From positions 1 through 64,000 of the forward strand of contig JAJEKB010019874.1 in NCBI GenBank assembly GCA_022393335.1: a stretch of DNA of 64,000 nt, in the 5' to 3' direction. Numbering within the stretch: the stretch's first letter is position 1; the number at the start of each line of letters is the position of its first letter. A program made the translations under genes and the position numbers. The stretch is from Macrotrachela quadricornifera. Taxonomy: Eukaryota > Rotifera > Eurotatoria > Philodinida > Philodinidae. A model generated the notes under the pieces. It worked only from the letters and a program-made list of their open reading frames with translations. It did no database searches and was not told the origin of the DNA. This document shows positions 24,946-36,839 of the stretch, one piece after another.

Positions 24946-26178
24946 TTTTAGAGGAAAATCAAATGGCTTTTGCTATAAGCACATAAATATAAGTCTGCGA
25001 AACATATTCTTGCAAGCTAGAAACTATACTGTATTTAGCTTGATATCAACTTCTGTTCAAATACAATAGAGTCTCACTTTTGCAACACTCGTTATCTACA
25101 AGAAATAAAATGAAAATAGTCAATTTATTATATTAAAATAATATGAGCGTGCTCAACCATATGGTACTCCATAGGAAATAATATTACTTTAGGAAGAAGT
25201 ATATAATGAATTTTATATCAAATGAAAGCTTGTTAAAAATTGAATTTATTGATACTAAATAGTAAAACTTTGTGTTGTTGAACTTAAATTAAATTAAAAA
25301 AAGTGTTGATATTTCATAGAAAAAGTTTGTCTTTCTTTCTTATGAGAGATTATGAATTGCACAATAATATGTAAACATGGAAAAATTCTAATTTCTTTAT
25401 TTTTCTTCGACTTATTCATGTGAACATCTAGAAAAGAGAACAAGTTGAAGAGAAAACAAATAAAGTTATTATTAAATCTATTTTATCGATTGATAATTAG
25501 AATTTATTCTTCTATTGATAAACTTGAATATTGTTTTTTCAAATTTAACTTACGTGTAATTATAAAATATATCTGCTGCTTCCAAAATACACGCTGCCGT
25601 ACACTTTCTCCAAAAAACAGAGTGTATGATGTACATTTTAAGGAAGAAATTTACACTTACCTTCTTATATATACAAAACTATTTTTAATTTCGAAAAATA
25701 TCTTTTAACTATATATAGATAGTGATCTATCAGATAAAGATTGTATGTATATTTAATCAGAAAATAAAAACAGTTGTATTGGGTAGTGAAAAAGTTCTAC
25801 ATTAATTTTTTTTTTTGGTTTCAAATTAAAAAGGAAATATGAGATGAAAAATCTATGTGTATGTCTATCTAATAACGAAAAAGAATAGTGTATAGGATAT
25901 TTGTGCAGAGAGTATGAAATTAAAAAATAAAATAAATGCAGAACTTTCACATCATTTGTTATTTCATTTCTTTACATTCTATAAAATTTCATTTTTGTAC
26001 ACTATGGCGTATTTTGTCTAAGGTAACAAAATGTACATATACACTTTATCTATATAAAACAAAGTGTACTGTACATCTTGTTTTAGATTTTCATTGAAAA
26101 CACTGTTTGATGCTACTCCATCATCATCAAAAATTGTCGAATTTTTCTCTTCTTTAAATATACCATTGGCATCTTCCA
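24946..26178. other. Intergenic, nothing recognised
   Basis: AT-rich DNA upstream of the decayed hAT transposase. It may include the eroded left part of that element, but no left terminus was found. Confidence 0.4.
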
Positions 26179-27056
26179 TTGCATTGTGCTTTGATGAGTA
26201 TAGATCATATCGAATCAGATGAAACAAATACATTTTTTTTTGAAAAGTTCAAGAAGATTTACAATTATGTCAGCTATACGTTCGTATCTTTTAATTTATC
26301 ATTTTCTTCTATTATATTTAAAAAGTTATTTGGAATTATTACAATCCTTAGTGATCAATTAAAAAGTATTTCGTTTTTTTTTGGTACTTGAACATAAAAA
26401 TGTTTTCCTATATGATTTCTTTCAACGTCCATCGCTCGATTATGTCCGAAGTGAATATCTGATATCTTCAGTAATACAACAGATATCAGATTTAAGAAAT
26501 GAACAATCATTTGATTCTATGTATGATCAAACTATAGAATCTTGTAGGTTAAATAATATTGATTTAGTTGAGCAATACAGACCACGTTGAACAACAGCTA
26601 TTGCAATTCGATTTCAGAATTGTATAATATCATTCACACTTGGTCAACATGAAGTATTATCAACATCATTTGATTTCTGTGAAAAATTATTCTATCCATT
26701 AATCGATTGTATTGAAAGATCGATTTTCTGCCAAGACACTATCATTATTAAAAAGTGTTTCTACAGTTTATTCAGAAAGCACGAATTTTCTTAATTCTAA
26801 TGATATTGAAATGTTTTCGGATCATATAGATAGTGATTTGCATGCAATTGAAACTGAATTTTTAAATGAATTATTACCGTTTTCAGATGCATTTCGAAAT
26901 ACCATTCGAATGATAAAAGCTGCAATAACAATGTCTGTATCACAAGTTATATATGAAAGAAGTTTTTCGAAGATGAAACTCATAAGAACATGTACGAGAA
27001 ATTCAATGAATGATGATCGCCTTAGTCATTTGACATTGATTTTGAGAAAGTGATAA
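26179..27056 (+). pseudogene. Decayed hAT transposase (C-terminal half)
   Basis: Several plus-strand frames follow one another with stops and shifts. The first (26179-26391) holds IYNYVSYTFVSFNLSFSS and KLFGIITILSDQLKS, the second (26381-26590) DYVRSEYLISSVIQQISDLR. The last (26712-27053) is the hAT dimerisation region: MKDRFSAKTLSLLKSVSTVY, then ITMSVSQVIYERSFSKMKLI and NDDRLSHLTLILRK. The order and the ERSFS-K-I-T--RNSM-DDRLS-L signature match hAT transposases of the ZMYM1/TTF-zinc-finger type. At least two frame breaks and a TGA at 26588-26590 show it is dead. Confidence 0.8.
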
Positions 27057-27158
27057 ATGCTTTTGCAAATAATCACAACAACAGTAGATTAAATGTATAC
27101 GATTAATTAGTTCAGGAAAAATGTATTTGTTATATTTCCGAAGATCTCAAATTAGGTA

Positions 27159-27195
27159 GGCTCAGTCCACCTTGCAATAAAATCCTGGCGGCCCT
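27159..27195. repeat. Probable right terminus of the hAT element
   Basis: Read inward from 27195 the sequence starts CAGGGCCGCCAGGATTTTAT, a hAT-type terminus. It lies about 140 nt past the transposase stop. The matching left terminus and the 8-bp duplication were not found. Confidence 0.55.
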
Positions 27196-27199
27196 GCTG

Positions 27200-28067
27200 T
27201 ATCTTTTTTTTTGCATTAAAAAATGATTCGTGGCTCTCGTTGAAAACTACACAAGTTTCAAAAAAAATGCCTTTGACATAAAATCTACTCATATGAACGC
27301 AACTGATCCAATTAAATATTCTTAATTTGAATAGATCTAAAGTAACAAATTCGTTTGCATACATTAGGTTCTCAAGCAAACAGTCATTAAAAAACAACGT
27401 TTTTCTCAAAAACCTATGAAAAAGTCTCGTTTTCAGGCGTAAAGATATCGTTTATTTTAATGCTTAAATGATTAAGATATTGATTTAAAAAATTGAAAAT
27501 AATTAGTTATTATTATACGCATAAGAATATGTTTTGTCACTAATCTTTCCGCCTTAAAACTCATTTTTCAAGAGTAGTGCCTGCTTGCGTACAAAGAACA
27601 TATAAAAAATGTATAAAGCTCTTCTAAAAACGGAAAATAATGGAGTAAAATATTCCTCAAAAGACAAGCGTTCTATCGAAAATAGGTAAAAACGGCCTTT
27701 TTTACGAACTTTTAACGCGTATTAACGTATTTTTTTGAGGTCATGTCTGACTGGAAACTGTAGACAAGACAAAATCCACCGAACAAAAGCCGATTCATGG
27801 CACAGCTTATATTGGTACCTGTTTTTTCTATGCACTAAAACAGTTCAAACCAAGAACATAATGAATACAACTGTGGTTATAAGGGTTAGTATCTTCATTT
27901 GATATTTTAAAAAATGATGATATTAAGCGACATATCCATAGTAGGCTAAACAATAATAATTATAGAGAAAAGCCAAATGATTTTAGTTCTGTCAGTGCTG
28001 AGACGAAATTGTCAACGCCAGCACAGAAAAGTGTCTTTCTTCATGAAGAATATTTCAATTTCATTTC
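27200..28067. other. Intergenic, nothing recognised
   Basis: AT-rich spacer between the hAT relic and the dehydrogenase gene. No supported gene. Confidence 0.45.
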
Positions 28068-28961
28068 CTAAGAGAAGTAGTTTGCTTCCATGTCGTCAAG
28101 CAACTTTGGTTGAGTTGGGTGCCATCCCAGTTCTCTTTGAGTCTTCTCACTAGAGGTAGGATTGTCCGAACCGACCACATAGGCAAGAAAACCAATAGCC
28201 TCGGCGGCTTCGTTCAAAGGCTTGCCTTCCACCGGCAGCTGAAGATGCTTGCCAATCACAGTCATGATGTCTTTGGTCGGTACGCCTTGCTCAGCAACGG
28301 CATGATAGGTCGCGCCAGCGATGCCTTTCTCCAGCGCGAGACGGAATATAACTGCAGCATCCAATCGGTGGACGGCGGGCCATCGAGCTGAGCCATCACC
28401 GATGTAAGTGACAAATCCCTTTTGGCGTGCTAAGTTGATTAACATCGGAATAAATCCTTTGTCTTCTGCGTCGTGAACCGTAGGTGCCAGTCGGATCACT
28501 GAGCCACGTACTTGCTTTTCCTTTGACAGTGTATAGACCAAATCTGCAGACCGTGCGCGATCTGACAAAGGGGTGCTTCGGTCAAGTTCGCTATTCTCTG
28601 TCGCCAGTTTTCCCTTGAGCAGAATCATCGTGCCGGAAGCTATAACGAGTGGTTTTCCTGTGCCAGCCATCACTTCGCCCATGGCTTCAATGGCCGCTCT
28701 ATCGATCGCTGCGGCTTTTGCAAAGTTGTTAAAGTCGTGGATGAAGGCAAGATGAATGACACCGTCAGCAGCTTTTGCACCACTCTTCAGGCTCTCGATA
28801 TCTTCCAAGTCTCCCCGATGAGGTTCTGCACCAGCTTTGGTGATTATCTCGGCGGATGCATCACTACGAGCGAGACCAAGAACCTGGTGACCATTTTTAA
28901 CAAGTTCTTGGACGACGGCACGACCGATGAAGCCAGCGGCACCTGTCACAAAGACACGCAT
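28068..28961 (-). CDS. NAD(P)-dependent epimerase/dehydratase (extended/atypical SDR), likely horizontally acquired
   Basis: An intact, intronless frame of 297 residues, the usual length for the family. The Rossmann glycine motif VTGAAGFIG is at residues 5-13, the acidic strand end GDLED at 50-54, DGVIHLAF at 66-73, SGT at 109-111 and the catalytic YTLSK (Y143, K147) at 143-147. A C-terminal substrate region follows (YIGDGSARWPAVHRLDAAVI, TYHAVAEQGVPTKDI, SSEKTQRELGWHPTQPKLL). This layout matches NAD-dependent epimerase/dehydratase proteins common in bacteria and fungi, which reduce or oxidise a sugar-nucleotide or small carbonyl substrate in the cytosol. The real substrate cannot be told. 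The coding sequence is clearly richer in G+C than its AT-rich flanks and carries no intron, whereas most neighbours have short introns. The flanks are ordinary host-like DNA, which argues for transfer rather than contamination. Confidence 0.9.
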   Translation of the reverse strand: MRVFVTGAAGFIGRAVVQELVKNGHQVLGLARSDASAEIITKAGAEPHRGDLEDIESLKSGAKAADGVIHLAFIHDFNNFAKAAAIDRAAIEAMGEVMAGTGKPLVIASGTMILLKGKLATENSELDRSTPLSDRARSADLVYTLSKEKQVRGSVIRLAPTVHDAEDKGFIPMLINLARQKGFVTYIGDGSARWPAVHRLDAAVIFRLALEKGIAGATYHAVAEQGVPTKDIMTVIGKHLQLPVEGKPLNEAAEAIGFLAYVVGSDNPTSSEKTQRELGWHPTQPKLLDDMEANYFS

Positions 28962-28973
28962 ATTGATTGGTGA

Positions 28974-29385
28974 ATGCTTTTGAAATACTGATCACTCACA
29001 GCGCAATCGAGTTGTAAAGTAGAAGTTGGAATTTGTAAGTTTGATGACTTGGAAAACTAATCTAGAAATATTATGGCACATGTTTCTGATCCTTTTCACC
29101 TTTATTTATATTATCGTATCTTGATTTCGGTGTATATAAAATAACACACAGAGTGCACTCGAAAAATTTGTTTGCTCCATCCTTGTAAAACGTTGATTTT
29201 AGGGTTCAAGTTTCTGTCAGAATGCTTAGGCATATTTAGGATCAGGTGCAAAATTTTAGGTTAACAAATGCTTTCTTCTAGCTGAGTGAGGCGTCATTTT
29301 CCACAAAATGCATAACAGATGACTCTAAGGAAAAAGAATTTTATATTTCGCGTTTTGATCTTAAAAAAATTTTATTGAGAGCAAA
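28974..29385. other. Upstream region of the dehydrogenase
   Basis: AT-rich. No clear TATA motif within 100 nt of the ATG. Nothing else recognised. Confidence 0.4.
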
Positions 29386-29430
29386 AAATAAAATGTGTCA
29401 GAAGATGCAGTGTGAAAAGTTCTACAACCT
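29386..29430 (+). repeat. Solo copy of the shared foldback core motif
   Basis: AAGATGCAGTGTGAAAAGTT followed by CTACAA, at 29402-29427, preceded by an A/T-rich aaaataaaatgtgtcag leader. The same word occurs in several foldback elements of this window. Here no inverted partner was found nearby. Confidence 0.6.
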
Positions 29431-31350
29431 AGAATATGAAGATGACTCTTATTGCTCGCTTTTTGTTTCAAACAAGATAGTATTTTTAGCAAGCCGCTCT
29501 AAAGGCTATTTGCGAAACATGCTCGAAAAGTTTTATCTCTGTTTTAAATAAAACTCACACACATAACCTAATCTGTCCCTTCTACATTGTAGGGCGTGCC
29601 ACGGAACATCTTTCGACATATTCACCCAGGCGAGCAAAGGACAGGCAGAAACGACTAACCACTTTTCTAGTCATGACTAGTCCAAAATAGATTTTAAATT
29701 AAAAAGGAAAATTGTTCATAACAGTGCATCTATCAAATCGTCGTTGTGTGTAGTGGTCTAGTCCAGACTAGTCTAAATGATAGAAATATGTGTAGTGGGT
29801 TAGATTCGAACATGGAAACAATATGCTACTTATCCATCGTTTATCTGATATAACTACTCGATCAAGTAATCATTTTCTATGTATTAATAAACTTTCTAAG
29901 ACGTTATTTAGTAGAATTTTACTACGAATTTTCTCGAGTTTTAGTATGTATAAAAGATACCTATCATAAAATTGAGAATTAGCTAAATAACATTAAATCA
30001 GACTAATTAAGGACTCATTAATTTTTTTCAAAATTCTCGTGATCATCAATATTTGAGAAAATTATTTTCTATTAGAAAAATAAATAAAATTTTACAAAAA
30101 TCAGAAATAATATAGATTTAAAAAATGTATTTATATTAAATCAAGCATTTTATAATTTGAACACAAAAACAAGCAATGCGAATCTAAGAGATTCGCTGAC
30201 CCTTTTCGGAAAGAAGGAAAGTCTATCATTGTATGCTTGAGAAGAAAATTCATTCCAAAGTCGTAGATGTTTTACCTAGAAAGAGACAATTTCGATCTCG
30301 ACACTAAACTAAAGCATATCGATTCTCATACGATTCCGATTCAAAAGAAACATCAATTTTATTCAAATATACTTTTTCCATTAGCAACATACCAGTAACT
30401 TATCTCATGTTCGTATTATCGTAACTTTTACTCTACTATATACACAAAAATTGTGCCGAAACTTCATGTAGACAAAAGGAAGAAAAATGTTACTTCTGTT
30501 TCCTGCGGAAAAATCATACAGGACAGTTTAAGCAATGTTTAATAGCGGAGATTGGAAATATATATATTTTAAAGATATATAGAAACGATCTTCCTAATAA
30601 TAAAGTATATTTTTGTTTTTACATTTTTTAGTTTACTCTACAACGTGATATAAATATTTATTTCGAAATCTGAAACATTTATATTCGAACTGTCACATTA
30701 CACAGTTGAAGCAAACTATCCTACCCATTTATATTCGATGAAATTAGTTGGTTTTTTCTAAGTAATGTTTATACGAATTACTCAACCGTGCTATTTCATA
30801 CACATCATGATGAGATAGATATGTATGAATATTTTGCGCATACGCTTTTTCATCACGATACACGATGCAGTTTTATCTTTTCTTTCGATTCTTTGCTCAA
30901 TAAAAGAAAAAAACAAACGCGTATATTTGTATGACACCTTTTTCTTTTTCTTTTGTTATTTTTTTCTCAGTATGAGTCAATATTTCTGTTCTAATGATAT
31001 CATTCTAATACATCACGTATTTTCGTTGCTAGTTTATATTACACTTAGCTTTTCTTTTGATCTTTCTTTGATGTTTAAATTTGTGAATGTATATTTATAT
31101 AATCGAAAGGATTTTAAGACAGAGAAGGACAATGGTGAAAATAGTTCAGTTATCTGAGAGATTCATCTTTTCATTAACAGTAGAATTCCTACGATATCTA
31201 TTACTACAGTCATCAAATCTAATGATTTCTTACAAATTAAAATAAAAGTTGAAATTTGATTTTGATAAAATGAATACAAGTACTAAGAAAAGATTACCAA
31301 GAATAATAAATATAGAATTTCCTAATTTTCTAAAGACAATGAAGCATTCA
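29431..31350. other. AT-rich intergenic stretch
   Basis: No supported gene. Repeated ctagtc/gactag words around 29670-29790 form small palindromes of unknown origin. A plus-strand open frame at 30825-31157 is Phe/Ser/Leu-rich low complexity and not convincing. Confidence 0.45.
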
Positions 31351-32162
31351 CATAGAATAATGCCTAATCATTATGTTTCTATATCATCTTCGAGTACTCG
31401 TGATAGCCTTTCCAATAATATATAATTGAATAGCATCCTCCCATATAATAATAAAAATCTAAACATCAGAGTGTGATGATAAAATTTTCGAAATCAACAA
31501 AATTGAATGCAGAATTTATCAAAACGTTGGTAACATTCTTTTATTTCACACATATCTCGGTATAAATAAATAATAAGATCTTGAATATGTTCTTAAAAGA
31601 TGCAACGTGAAAAGCTCTACAAAACGTGTCTAAATAAATCGATACTGTCTTGTCCTGATGGCATAGTTCATACTCAAAATAAATAACCTTGATGATGGTG
31701 CTACTTCCCATCAGATTAAGTATAATAGAAAAATATTTCGAAGACTTTTTTGTTTTTACAAATGAAATCTATTTGCACACATTTTATAGAGCTTTTTATA
31801 AAGCATCTTTTACAATAAAACTCATGAACTTATCTTATTCTCAAGCTGAGATATATGCAATGAGTATGAGCTATGCCATTAAAACAAATCAGAAAATATT
31901 TATTTTGACACATATGTAGAGCTTTTTACGTCGCATCTTTTAAAAACAAATTCAAGATTTGTATTATTTATCTATACCAAGGTATATACAAGATATATCC
32001 TATATCATACTGGTCGATTTGAAAACTTTTATCATCACCTACTCACGTTTAGATTTTTATTATTATAAGGGAGAATGTTATTCAATTATATATCATTGGA
32101 GAAGGTCGTCATGAGTACTCGAAGTTGATATAGGAACATAATGATTGGACATTGTTCTACGT
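31351..32162. mobile_element. Foldback element, about 0.8 kb
   Basis: Arms 31351-31625 and 31912-32162 are imperfect inverse complements: CTTCGAGTACTCGTGATAGC in the left arm pairs with a segment around 32104-32125, and AATATATAATTGAATAGCAT with the region around 32070-32095. The inner ends carry the shared core AAGATGCAACGTGAAAAGCT (31597 onward), inverted at 31915-31939. The 285-nt loop has an open plus-strand frame with no recognised family. Confidence 0.8.
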
Positions 32163-32633
32163 GTTCGTATAGACGAATTTTGTCGTGCCTCAAAACTTAT
32201 GGAACACCCTGTATAGTCTCGATACGAATCAATCTAAACTAGTTCGCGTCACTACTGAAAGTATTCTAGACTAATCAGAGATTTAATATTATCGGATTGT
32301 ATGTTCGAATCCATTTAAAGTCTTCTTTTTTTTTCGCTTCTTCGTTTTGTTGACGAGTCCAGATGTTTAAGTATGACACTCCATGGGAGGTAGACTAGTT
32401 CTGACGTCTACACAATATGTTTCCCACTAGAAGTGCCGCCTGTCGCCTCCATTTTTTTTCTCGTCTGAGTGGTTCCTACTCCAAATACATCTTGATCGAC
32501 AAAAAGAGCAAATAACAGAAAAGAAATGATTCATGAGATGAAATTTCCTCATTGTCGAACATTGATTGGTTAGAATTTTGTCGTTTTTAAAACGCGACAG
32601 ATACTTATGTGAGATAAAATTTTCTGTTGGAGA
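32163..32633. other. Intergenic, nothing recognised
   Basis: Spacer between foldback-related sequences. A TGTTCGAATCC word at 32301-32313 followed by a T run recalls a Pol III B box, but no tRNA fold could be drawn. Confidence 0.35.
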
Positions 32634-32662
32634 ATGTAGAATTTTTCACGCTGCATCTCCTG
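32634..32662 (-). repeat. Shared foldback core motif, copy
   Basis: TGTAGAATTTTTCACGCTGC followed by ATCTCCTGG, the inverted form of the core. It is in the same orientation as the copy at 32834-32862, so these two are direct rather than inverted neighbours. Confidence 0.6.
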
Positions 32663-32833
32663 GTTTATCCCACCTTTTTTTGGAATACTACATAAGTTGA
32701 CAAAGCAGCAAGGAGATAAGCTTCTCTCATAACAAGAAAGCAAATTTTTTGAGACGTCCAAACTTCATTGCTCAGACTTTCATTAACTTTGAAGAGAAAA
32801 TTGCAAGTGTAAAATGTACTGTTCCATGTGAAT

Positions 32834-32862
32834 TGTAGCGCTTTTCATGCCGCATCTTCTGG
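32834..32862 (-). repeat. Shared foldback core motif, copy
   Basis: TGTAGCGCTTTTCATGCCGC followed by ATCTTCTGG, with TATG and a T run next to it as in the copy at 51111-51135. Confidence 0.6.
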
Positions 32863-33542
32863 TATGTTTTTTTTTCTCACTACAAAATATTTAGGGTGCC
32901 AAATGTCAATGGCAAAGTTCAGAAACCCGTTCTAATTCATCAGCTAGCAAGTCGTATGAACTTAGCGTACAATAAGCGATGACAAACACCGAAGAATGAG
33001 ACTTATGAACCTGAAACTTTGCACATTATCTCAAATATGTTTGAACTTTATGACAAATTATCGGGATTCTAAAAACAGGTTTTAGAAGAAACGGGTGAAA
33101 AAACTTTTGGAATGTCCCGTGTAGATGCGGTGTAACTCGGATTTTAGACTTTGAGGTATCCTACTTTTTTCCCTTCTTCTCCCTCTCTCTCTCTATATAT
33201 GTGAGAGCACACAAATAAAACTACCTTTCATGTTTAATTAATTGCACGTTACTGTTGGTTGACGAGAAGCAAAGGATGGAGCAGGAGATGAGAGGAGAAC
33301 AGGCATCGGAACAGATGTGTGCAATGTTTCTCGTAAGAGAAAGGAGGATGAAGAATTCATTTCTAGTTCATCGCTTTGAGGATCCTCCGTTGAGGCTTTC
33401 GGATCTCTTGCACTAACGCATCGACTTACATATGTAGAAATTACAGGATATCGTACACCTAGTGTCCTCTCTCCTAGAAAAAGTATGATATCGAGCAACT
33501 TTTAGCTCGAGATTGTTTGCAAAAGTGCGGCGATGTTTTGGC
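32863..33542. other. Intergenic with a CT microsatellite
   Basis: A (CT)n tract followed by TATATATG lies at about 33179-33202. A minus-strand frame at 33238-33498 (86 codons) has no recognisable domain. Nothing else supported. Confidence 0.4.
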
Positions 33543-34186
33543 GTACAGTATGTCCCACAAATCGCTTGGTAAAAGTTTTCAAGAATATCTTCACTATTTC
33601 ACTTTACTATGACAATTTTTTTTATACAAACGATAGCAAAATTCAGTGCACTTTTTTTTCTATGTAGGCGACTCTTATAAATATTTTTGAACAATATTAC
33701 ATTTCAACGAAATACAAAAGTTCAACCTTTTCTTTATTTCAAGAAAAACATTCTGTAAAGGTTTTTTCGATTGATTCAGTTTCTTCAGCTATTCAAATTT
33801 TTAAATCGTTTAGGTTATCAATCATTTCTCTGTAAACATTTGTTTTGATATATCTTGTCTCGATATAAATTAGTCCAATAGTGATAGATTAGGCGATTGT
33901 TAAGCTATTATAGATCTGAACGATATAAAAACTCGAATAACTGAAGAAACTGAACCAATCAAAAAAACCTTTACAGAATGTTTTCCTCGAAATACAGGAA
34001 AAGTTGAGTTTTTGAATTTCATTGAAATGTAATATTGTTCAACGATATTTATAAAAGTCGCCTACATAGAAAAAAAAACGCACTGAATTTTGCTATCGTT
34101 TGTATAAAAAAAGTTGTCATAGCCAAGTAAATAGTAAAGATATTCTTGAAAACGTTTTCCAAGCGACGTTTGGGACACACTATACA
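33543..34186. mobile_element. Foldback element, about 0.64 kb
   Basis: Arms 33543-33805 and 33925-34186 are inverse complements with scattered mismatches. The left end reads TACAGTATGTCCCACAAATC and the right end, read inward, TATAGTGTGTCCCAAACGTC. Further in, TATGTAGGCGACTCTTATAA pairs with the region at about 34045-34065 and ACATTCTGTAAAGGTTTTTT with the region at about 33958-33980. The AGT-TGTCCCA ends are like those of Tc1/mariner derivatives. The loop is about 120 nt and non-coding. Confidence 0.8.
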
Positions 34187-35173
34187 GAGGATTTTCAGTA
34201 TCTAGTTTCGCGTTTTAAACGTTAAAAAAATCGATTAACCTTCACACTTTTGTTTTATTTCATCGGTAACAGGGGCAATACCTTCTGCTGATGTTGTATC
34301 TAACTGAAGAACATGTATATTTTATGAAGAACCTAATTAACTAAAGCATTTTTACCACGTTTCAAATCTTCGTTACCAAGAAGAATAAGATTATTGTTAG
34401 AAATAACAATTTCAAATAATTCGTTTATTTCTGCACAGAAATATGTAGTAAATAATTGTAACGTTGAATCTAAAAAGAAATAATCGAGTAAACAAAAAAT
34501 TCTAACTGCGTTGTAGCGCTGATGGTTTGAAAATAACCCTGACGAAGCAAAAATATTCTCATATTTAAACGTGAGGAACCTAATACGTTTCTTTTTTCTC
34601 TTTCCTTTTTTTTGCATTCAGAAAGAATGATTCAGTATATTATCGTGAACTTTTACACAACGCTCGTATGAAAAGTACGTTGCGGTACGTACGTGTAAAC
34701 ATGGAAAGAGAACACGGTACACGCATTACTTTATATTTAAAGACGTACCGCATTTTTTATGTGTTATATAACAAAATTCATCCAACTATTGAATTTATTG
34801 AGCTGATAAAAAGTCAAGGGAAAAAAAGCAGACTTCAAGAATTTTGAAGTACAAAAGTACGGATAAGTACAGGAAATACCTAGAAATCTCAGGAAGTACA
34901 TGTAAGTATCTGAGTGTTATTCAAACTGTCTTCGATTCTATCCAAAAAGGGAATAACGAAGATAATTCTCTCATAGATGTTGAAATTAAGAAGATAAATA
35001 ATGAGCTTAAAATGAAAAGCTTAAAGAAGAACAAAATCGATCGCTTCTTCCACGATTATTGTTACAACAATAGAAAGAGTACGAAACTAATAATTTATTT
35101 ATCTGTATAATGAAATTGGATAAAGGAATGTAAACATGCTCAAGTTTTTCAAACGAAATCAATCAAGACCATT
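34187..35173. other. Intergenic, only weak ORFs
   Basis: A minus-strand frame at 34333-34617 contains YFCAEINELFEIVIS and NNLILLGNEDLK, which looks protein-like but matches no family I know. A plus-strand frame at 34844-35110 is Lys/Asn-rich. Neither is called as a gene. Confidence 0.35.
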
Positions 35174-35700
35174 TCAAAATGCGACTTTGTGTCTTTTCAT
35201 AAAACTGGTCAAGTCTTTCAATTCGAGCCAGTTGAGATAGGACTGGTATTTGAGATCGATCACAATTTTTCCTAATATTTGTCCTTGACTTTTGTGTATA
35301 GCGATACAACAAGCGGGAACTAATGGGAATACATGACATTTGATTGATAACATTGCTTTCTTGATTGATTTGGATTGTTTGTTCTTGAGAACGAGCTCAT
35401 TGATATCATTTCTGGACGTTTGTTCGATCAAAGGTATGATGATTCATCAATTGATATTCAATCTTTGATTTGGCAATCTCGATCAATGCATACGTCAGTT
35501 GGTGTACATACTGCACATCCGATGGGAACTTATCTGATAAATTGCTTCCTGCTATCGTTTTCGGTTGATATACTAACTACCGAAAAATACCATTGCTACC
35601 ATCAATGAGGCCTAGTTCGATAGCGATTTTTTGTGTCAAAATCACCGGCATTCTAGGAACAAGAGTTCTGTTTTGCTATCGGATAAAGCTAACAATTTTT
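35174..35700 (-). pseudogene. PIF1-like helicase fragment
   Basis: The minus strand near 35690-35605 reads RMPVILTQKIAIELGLIDGS then NGIF, the strand-helix block preceding the last helicase motifs in PIF1 proteins. After stops and frame changes, 35431-35174 reads HVFPLVPACCIAIHKSQGQ then KIVIDLKYQS, matching the conserved FPL-PA-A-TIHKSQGQT motif. These order correctly as the C-terminal part of a PIF1-like helicase. Such genes in animals are often Helitron cargo, but no Helitron end (CTRR tail with hairpin) was found. The fragment stops where the next foldback element begins. Confidence 0.7.
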
Positions 35701-35737
35701 TCGTTAGTACAAGATCTTCTATCGCTTTTCCTTGACA

Positions 35738-36356
35738 TACACTTAGGTCATACCAAAAGTCATTACGATACTATCCCAATTTCTTATAGAAGCTTGAAGA
35801 AATTTTTTTTTTCTATATAAACTCTACATTTCTACACTATTTGATTATTATTCATCTAATCTAATAATAATAAAATATCGATAAGAACTGTTTTTGTGTA
35901 AAACTTAACTAACGGGTGACAGAGTTTGGATGATTATGTTTTACATCTCAATTTTCAATCATTTATTACGTTGTGTTAAAAAACAAAATATACAAGCGCA
36001 AGATGCAACTTCAAAAGCTCTACAATTTATTTAAGACTGATTATTTTATATGCGAAATAAGAACAGAGAAATTCCTTTTCGTATAAAAAAAAAAGATTTT
36101 TTCGGGGCAGCGAAAATGGTCTAACACAACGTAATAAATGATTGAAAATTGAAATGTAAAACATAGTCATTCAATCTCTCTCACCTGTTAGTTAAGTTTT
36201 ACACAAAAACAGTTCTTATCGATATTTTATTATTATTAGATTAGGTGAGTAACAATCAAATTGTGTAGAAATGTAGACCTTTATTTTTACTATCAGTTTA
36301 TATAGAAAAGAAAATTTCTTCAAGTTTCTATAAGAAATTAGTATAGCCTAAGTATT
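35738..36356. mobile_element. Foldback element, about 0.6 kb
   Basis: Arms 35738-35990 and 36118-36356: ATAATAATAAAATATCGATA and AGAACTGTTTTTGTGTAAAA in the left arm have their inverse in the right. Both arms end at the loop with AACACAACGTAATAAATGAT-type sequence. The loop (35991-36117) carries one copy of the shared core (36000-36023, AAGATGCAACTTCAAAAGCT) unlike other elements, which carry two. The left end has an extra stretch of about 20 nt, and ACTTAGG-type termini are present on both sides. Confidence 0.75.
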
Positions 36357-36839
36357 AATGAAGCGCTTTTATACATGATGTTTACGTACTATTTTTACTT
36401 GATTGATTGATATATCATTCATTTTACTGGCATGAGTCAATAGAGTGTTTTTAGTCCGTAAAAAGCCCAACTTTTCACTATTGTCTACATCATGAAAGAG
36501 GCTTTGTATCAAAATTAACTATTAGATATAGTTTCTATTGCCGAGTTATATATTTCTATAATGTGGAAATGATCTAATTCAATCAGACTAATTTCTGTAA
36601 AAACAGTTACCCGTCCTTTTTCATCTTATTTATCGATCATAAAACCATCAAATAGAATTTTTTTGGTAGCATTATATTGTATTTTGCAAAAGAAAATTAA
36701 AAAAATGAGTTAATGTTCTTTTTTGTTAATCTTTCGTTTTATTAATATAACTGAAGTGATAATGAATACAGAATGAAATCGAAAAACTGTAATGAGTCTT
36801 TTAAGAATATTTTTCCGTTATATAACTCGATTATACATG
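36357..36839. other. Intergenic, nothing recognised
   Basis: AT-rich 3' flank of the small secreted-protein gene. Confidence 0.4.

Noticed and set aside
28110..28391. Plus-strand ORFs antisense to the dehydrogenase
   Set aside because: They are shadows of the minus-strand gene caused by its higher G+C content.
28068..28961. Bacterial contamination of the assembly
   Set aside because: The gene is flanked on both sides by AT-rich host repeats seen elsewhere in the window, and no other bacterial gene is adjacent.
30825..31157. Protein-coding gene of 110 codons
   Set aside because: The composition is Phe/Ser/Leu low complexity typical of AT-rich random frames; no domain or splice context.
32290..32335. 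tRNA gene or tRNA-derived SINE
   Set aside because: A B-box-like TTCGAATCC and a T run are present, but no acceptor stem, A box or anticodon arm could be placed.
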